DNA from: Tachypleus tridentatus
Lineage: Eukaryota > Arthropoda > Merostomata > Xiphosura > Limulidae
DNA length: 64,000 nt
Direction of reading: 5' to 3'
Assembly (NCBI RefSeq): GCF_004210375.1
Contig: NC_134833.1
Coordinates: 47,734,782 to 47,798,781, forward strand
This document shows positions 60,476 to 64,000 of the stretch, one piece after another. The first letter of the stretch is position 1. Every line of letters begins with the position of its first letter. The translations under genes were made by a program, and so were the position numbers. The notes under the pieces are model-generated. The model was not told the DNA's origin, searched no databases, and saw nothing but the letters and a program-made list of their open reading frames with translations.

Positions 60476-62317
60476 CGTAGAAATATTTAAATGGTTTTGT
60501 TCAGATTTCCATGGAGCATGAAGTTACAAGAGAGGTATTGATAATTATAAAGATTTTACTGTCTTTAATGCACGTGAAGTACATTTATAGGGCTATATAT
60601 TCAAAAGGGAAAAATGTTAAAATTTCATTTGTGCTTAAAGACAATATTTGCTTTGTAAATAGGTAAAGTTATCTAAGTTCAATATATTCAGTATCAATCT
60701 GGAAAGTTTGGGTTAATGACTCCTGGTCTAAACATACATTTAAAATCTACTTTTGGTGGAATTGTTTGAAATTATGTCATCTTTTTCAGTTTTTATTGGA
60801 TGTATGAATCACTCTAAGAATGAGCCTTTAGTATCACACTATTCTTTGAGGGCTTCAAAAGGTCTAACTCCAACCTTGACGATGTGCTTTTAATTTTGGT
60901 GTAATTTACATTAGGGTAGTTCTTATCTATTAAATTATAATTTTCTATTTTTTTCTCCATATTTTAACCCACTAATCAGTTCCTAGTTCTCTTCTAGTAG
61001 ACGGTTAAGAGAATCAATTAATTGTTCCGTCCATCTCTGACAATATTCTAAACATGAATCTTGGGCTTTCACCTGATTGATTTATTTCTGAAAAAGTGAA
61101 GTATCCTCATATCAATTGTTACTTGTTGGAAATCAACAATAGCAGATGAGAACACTATGAATATATTTTGCAATTATAACACTATTCCAGGCCAAGGCCC
61201 TTATTAAATGTACCTAAAATCAGTACAGAAACTAACGAAAATGCAGATTAGAATGGCAATAACAGATTAAATAAATCAAACACCAACATGGTATTATGCG
61301 TACATTAAAGCCAGATAATACACTAAAAGACTGTTGAGTGATTCATAATAAACAAACAGAATAAAACGAAAGGGTATGTAAAACATCTACATCAAGATAG
61401 ATTGAAATAAGAAAAACTACAAGTTAAAGAAAGAAAAGGAAATGAAAGGACATAGGATGGGTGCACAAGTTAAGTCAAGGAAATGAATGTAAAATAGTTA
61501 GTCAAATAAACTCTTTGTTAAGTGAATTGTATCTATGTTAATTTGCTCAGCAACTCAGTAAAAATGGCATCAAGCAATATCAATGCCCTTGGACTGATGG
61601 CAACTTCAGAGAAAACCAGGAATGGTATACAGTGGATAGACTAAAATCACTAACTTGCTTTTACACTCCTCTATAAGGCATGACAACAGTCATAGGACAA
61701 ACATGATTGCCTGTCATAGCCTACATGTGATATGCAATAAGTTAATCTTGTTGAAGAGAGGGAAGGGATACAGGAGCTATGCAATAGCTAGAAACTCATT
61801 CATATTCGAGCAGCTTTTGGCGCAATTAACATTGGCATAGTAATGCATTACATGAACAAGCATGGGAGAAATTTCAATAATCAGTGAAGTGTACGGATTC
61901 TGTCTTCCAGAGTGAAACTAAAGCTCATACTGACATCATATCCGCAGCCATTTCAATGTAATAATAAATATAGTGATAGACTGTCTTGCTGCATGTGCCA
62001 TAAAGTAGCAAGGTGAAACTGTAAGGTTCAGTGAAAAAAGACTTTTATCACTTCCTTAAGCTATTTTGTCAAGAGCAAATGATACGATATTGGGAGTAGT
62101 ACAAAAAATGCTTGTACTGAATAACTTAGTAGTCAGTCAGCCTAGCTTTATCAGGGTATAGTAGAGTTCGTGACAGATTTAATGCCAAGTACCAATTTTT
62201 AATGGTTGTGTTTGTTTCGGTTAAATTTATCTTTATGAACTTACATAACTTAGTCTGTGATATATTAAATTTATATTTCGAATTTCATCATTACTTGTAT
62301 ATTCACGAACAACTTTT
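60476..62317. other. Intergenic, no recognised feature
   Basis: AT-rich. Short ORFs have no domain or codon pattern that I can support. Confidence 0.55.
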
Positions 62318-62391
62318 GCTCCCCGTTGGCACAGGGTATATCTGTAGACTTACAACGCCAGAAATCGGATTTTGATACCTGTGATAGGCAT
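62318..62391 (+). mobile_element. SINE family C head fragment
   Basis: gctccccgttggcacagggt, tatctgtagacttacaacgc, cagaaatcggattttgatac, ctgtgatagg. The 3' half is missing and it directly abuts the Penelope-like fragment. Confidence 0.65.
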
Positions 62392-62397
62392 ATATTC

Positions 62398-62830
62398 CCA
62401 TACCATATATTCCCGACATCAGCAGAAAAATGACCAACATTTGGCAAAAACTAGTAACAAAATATGACATTCCAGTTAATACCAAATTTATTCAAAAACC
62501 AGGCATAAAACTGAGGTCTATACTATGTAAAAACTACACTGACAAACACCACAGCAACATTATTTATAAAATGTAATGTGATAACTGTCACGACTTCTAT
62601 ATTGGAGAAACAAGTAGAAAAATGGAAACCAGATTCAAAGAACATAGGAAGTCACCTTCACACGTTTTCGAACACTGCAAGTCAAATAAACACAACATAA
62701 CCATAGAAAACACTCAAATACTAAATAAAGAAACAAACGCAAAATTAAAGAAGCCTTACTTATACAACAACTGAAACCCAAAATAAACCAATACAAAGGA
62801 ACGCCTTTATACCTATATTAAAATTAATAA
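62398..62830 (+). pseudogene. GIY-YIG endonuclease domain fossil of a Penelope-like element
   Basis: The reading frame gives MTNIWQKLVTKYDIPVNTKF, then RSILCKNYTDKH, SNIIYKM, a TAA at 62574-62576, CDNCHDFYIGETSRKMETRF, KEHRKSPSHVFEHCKSNKHN, and ITIENTQILNKETNAKLKK. The IYK/FYIGET pair with following Arg, a Glu/His-rich helix and the H...H segment match the C-terminal GIY-YIG nuclease of Penelope-like retroelements. That nuclease nicks the target for reverse transcription. The in-frame TAA and later stops inactivate it. Confidence 0.85.
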
Positions 62831-63079
62831 AATAAATAATATAAAATTATATATTCAAACATCCAACACCGCCCTCTACATTCCGACACTCAATTACACA
62901 ACCTTTTTCAAATATGTGGTCAGCTCTCGGTCAGTTACCTCTTTCTTTCTTTGTGAACCTGACGATGACCGAAGAAGGTCGAAATGTTGTTCGCTCCTCA
63001 TCGTAAAATATTTTCTCAACCCAAACGAGCTGTTTTTACATATATATTTCTCTACAAGTGGGTTTTTTCGACATCACTG
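62398..63079 (+). mobile_element. Penelope-like element, 5'-truncated, with GIY-YIG domain and 3' end
   Basis: The first 430 bp are the decayed C-terminal coding part; the remaining 250 bp are non-coding and end cgacatcactga, the same terminus as the three short foldbacks. The unit from tttgtgaacctgacgatgac to the end is shared with them nearly base for base. This copy has a single orientation, so it shows the native order of the family's 3' end. No reverse transcriptase domain remains upstream. Confidence 0.82.
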
Positions 63080-63420
63080 ATCTGCGGTTTATTCTATACA
63101 AAGTCTAATGCAACTGGTCACAGAAGTTGTGCTTAAAATAAATTGTTTCTTTTTCAGGCATTATGTTAAAATGGCTTGGATGGTCGTGTTTATGACATTG
63201 GAGGAACTTTCAGGGTTTATTTGTAATTATAGGCATTTAACTACCCTGTTGTACACTAGAATGGTTGTAGGTTAAAGTGCAAGTAACTGAAGCTAGCAGT
63301 ATTGCTAGCATCGCATTCATTGCATCAAAGCTGAAAGCAAGTATACAGCTACCAACACATAAATAATTGATACTTTGTATAAACTTCAAACTCAACTCAG
63401 CAAAAGCATATGTGAATGTA

Positions 63421-63540
63421 GTCCCCAGCTGGTACAGCGGTAAGTCCACGAATTTACAACGCTAAACTCAAGGATTCGATTCCCTCGGTGGACTCAGCAG
63501 ATAGCCCGATGTGGCTTTGTCATAAGAAAACACACACACA
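63421..63540 (+). mobile_element. SINE family B, full length
   Basis: gtccccagctggtacagcgg, taagtccacgaatttacaac, gattcgattccctcggtgga, gatgtggctttgtcataaga, (AC)n tail. The flanks tatgtgaatgta and tatatcaatgta (10 of 12) suggest a target-site duplication. Confidence 0.87.
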
Positions 63541-64000
63541 CTATATCAATGTATTTATGAGATCAGTTAGCTAATTGGGTTAAACAATGAAAAACTTAGC
63601 ATCACATAAATGCAGTTAATGCATGTTAATAAAGAAATCATTGTGTCAAATTTCACAATATGCATCACTTTGCCCGATTTCCGCTTAGTAATAAAGCTTG
63701 GAAAATCATTAGTATGGGTGAGAAATAACTGAAAGAGTTTTGTGGCCATTATTTTCCGAGCAAATGAGCAGGATAATGTTGTTTAACTAAATTTTAAATA
63801 TAACTCAGTGACTTGTGCAAAAAAAGTAGTTCAAGGAATAGCTCTTGCAAAATGGTCAATGGGACCAGAAAGGCTTACACAACGTTGCTTTCTGACCTAT
63901 CAAGCACAGTTTAATGATATGAGATATCCACCAGAAATTACATCACAGCTACTTGTAACCAGTTATAATGGTACAGTAGTTGAAAGGCTCTCAACTGAAA
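63541..64000. other. Window end, no recognised feature
   Basis: Slightly less AT-rich after 63830; no supported exon. Confidence 0.5.

Noticed and set aside
1..64000. CRISPR arrays, operons, prophage or other prokaryotic systems
   Set aside because: No regularly spaced repeats or long contiguous bacterial genes; the window is clearly animal nuclear DNA.

Overview
The window is AT-rich, intron-rich animal DNA with no bacterial-style coding density. Its main content is one complete, long gene on the + strand: a sidestep-family cell-surface receptor of the immunoglobulin superfamily. Its coding exons can be followed from the start codon and signal peptide at 1813 to a terminal exon at about 45.7 or 47.6 kb. 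Everything else I can identify is transposable-element sequence. The sidestep family is typical of arthropods. The abundant tRNA-derived SINEs, with a head like ggcatggccaggtggttaag and a tail like tttgcgcgaaattc, resemble repeats I associate with horseshoe crabs, so a chelicerate (probably Xiphosura) is my best guess. That guess rests on recall and was not searched.

Layout. 1-1812: upstream flank with one SINE. 1813-1891: signal-peptide exon, then an 8 kb first intron. 9933-10265: Ig1. 15605-15715 and 16616-16819: the two halves of Ig2. 24401-24697: Ig3. 25780-26070: Ig4. 35410-35700: Ig5. 38686-38982: fibronectin III domain. 39223-39372: transmembrane helix. 41893-42032 and 45599-45742: cytoplasmic tail. 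47487-47558: possible last exon. Every intron from exon 1 to exon 10 is phase 1, so internal domain exons are symmetric. The spliced model encodes about 800 residues: signal peptide, five Ig domains, one FN3, one TM and a serine-rich tail of about 130 residues.

The introns and the 16 kb 3' of the gene carry many mobile elements. There are three tRNA-derived SINE families, several copies with clear target-site duplications. A Tc1-type transposon with about 100-bp inverted repeats (42129-43611) lies just after exon 10, and an older Tc1 remnant lies on the minus strand (36.2-37.1 kb). A Ty3/gypsy-like retrotransposon fossil lies on the minus strand (21.6-23.6 kb). There is a Penelope-like fragment encoding a GIY-YIG domain (62.4-63.1 kb) and three short foldback derivatives of its 3' end, each with an 11-13 bp target-site duplication. 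Further remnants are a hAT-like transposase (59.4-60.5 kb), a non-LTR gag-like region (57.2-58.5 kb), a hAT-type MITE caught in a local duplication (52.0-53.0 kb), an 85-bp-arm hairpin (56.3-56.5 kb) and an unclassified dispersed repeat present three times, one copy interrupted by a SINE.

The least ordinary observations are the short Penelope-derived foldbacks with a hammerhead-ribozyme-like core, the near-perfect hairpin, and the uncertain 3' end of the sidestep gene with a small acidic ORF beside it.
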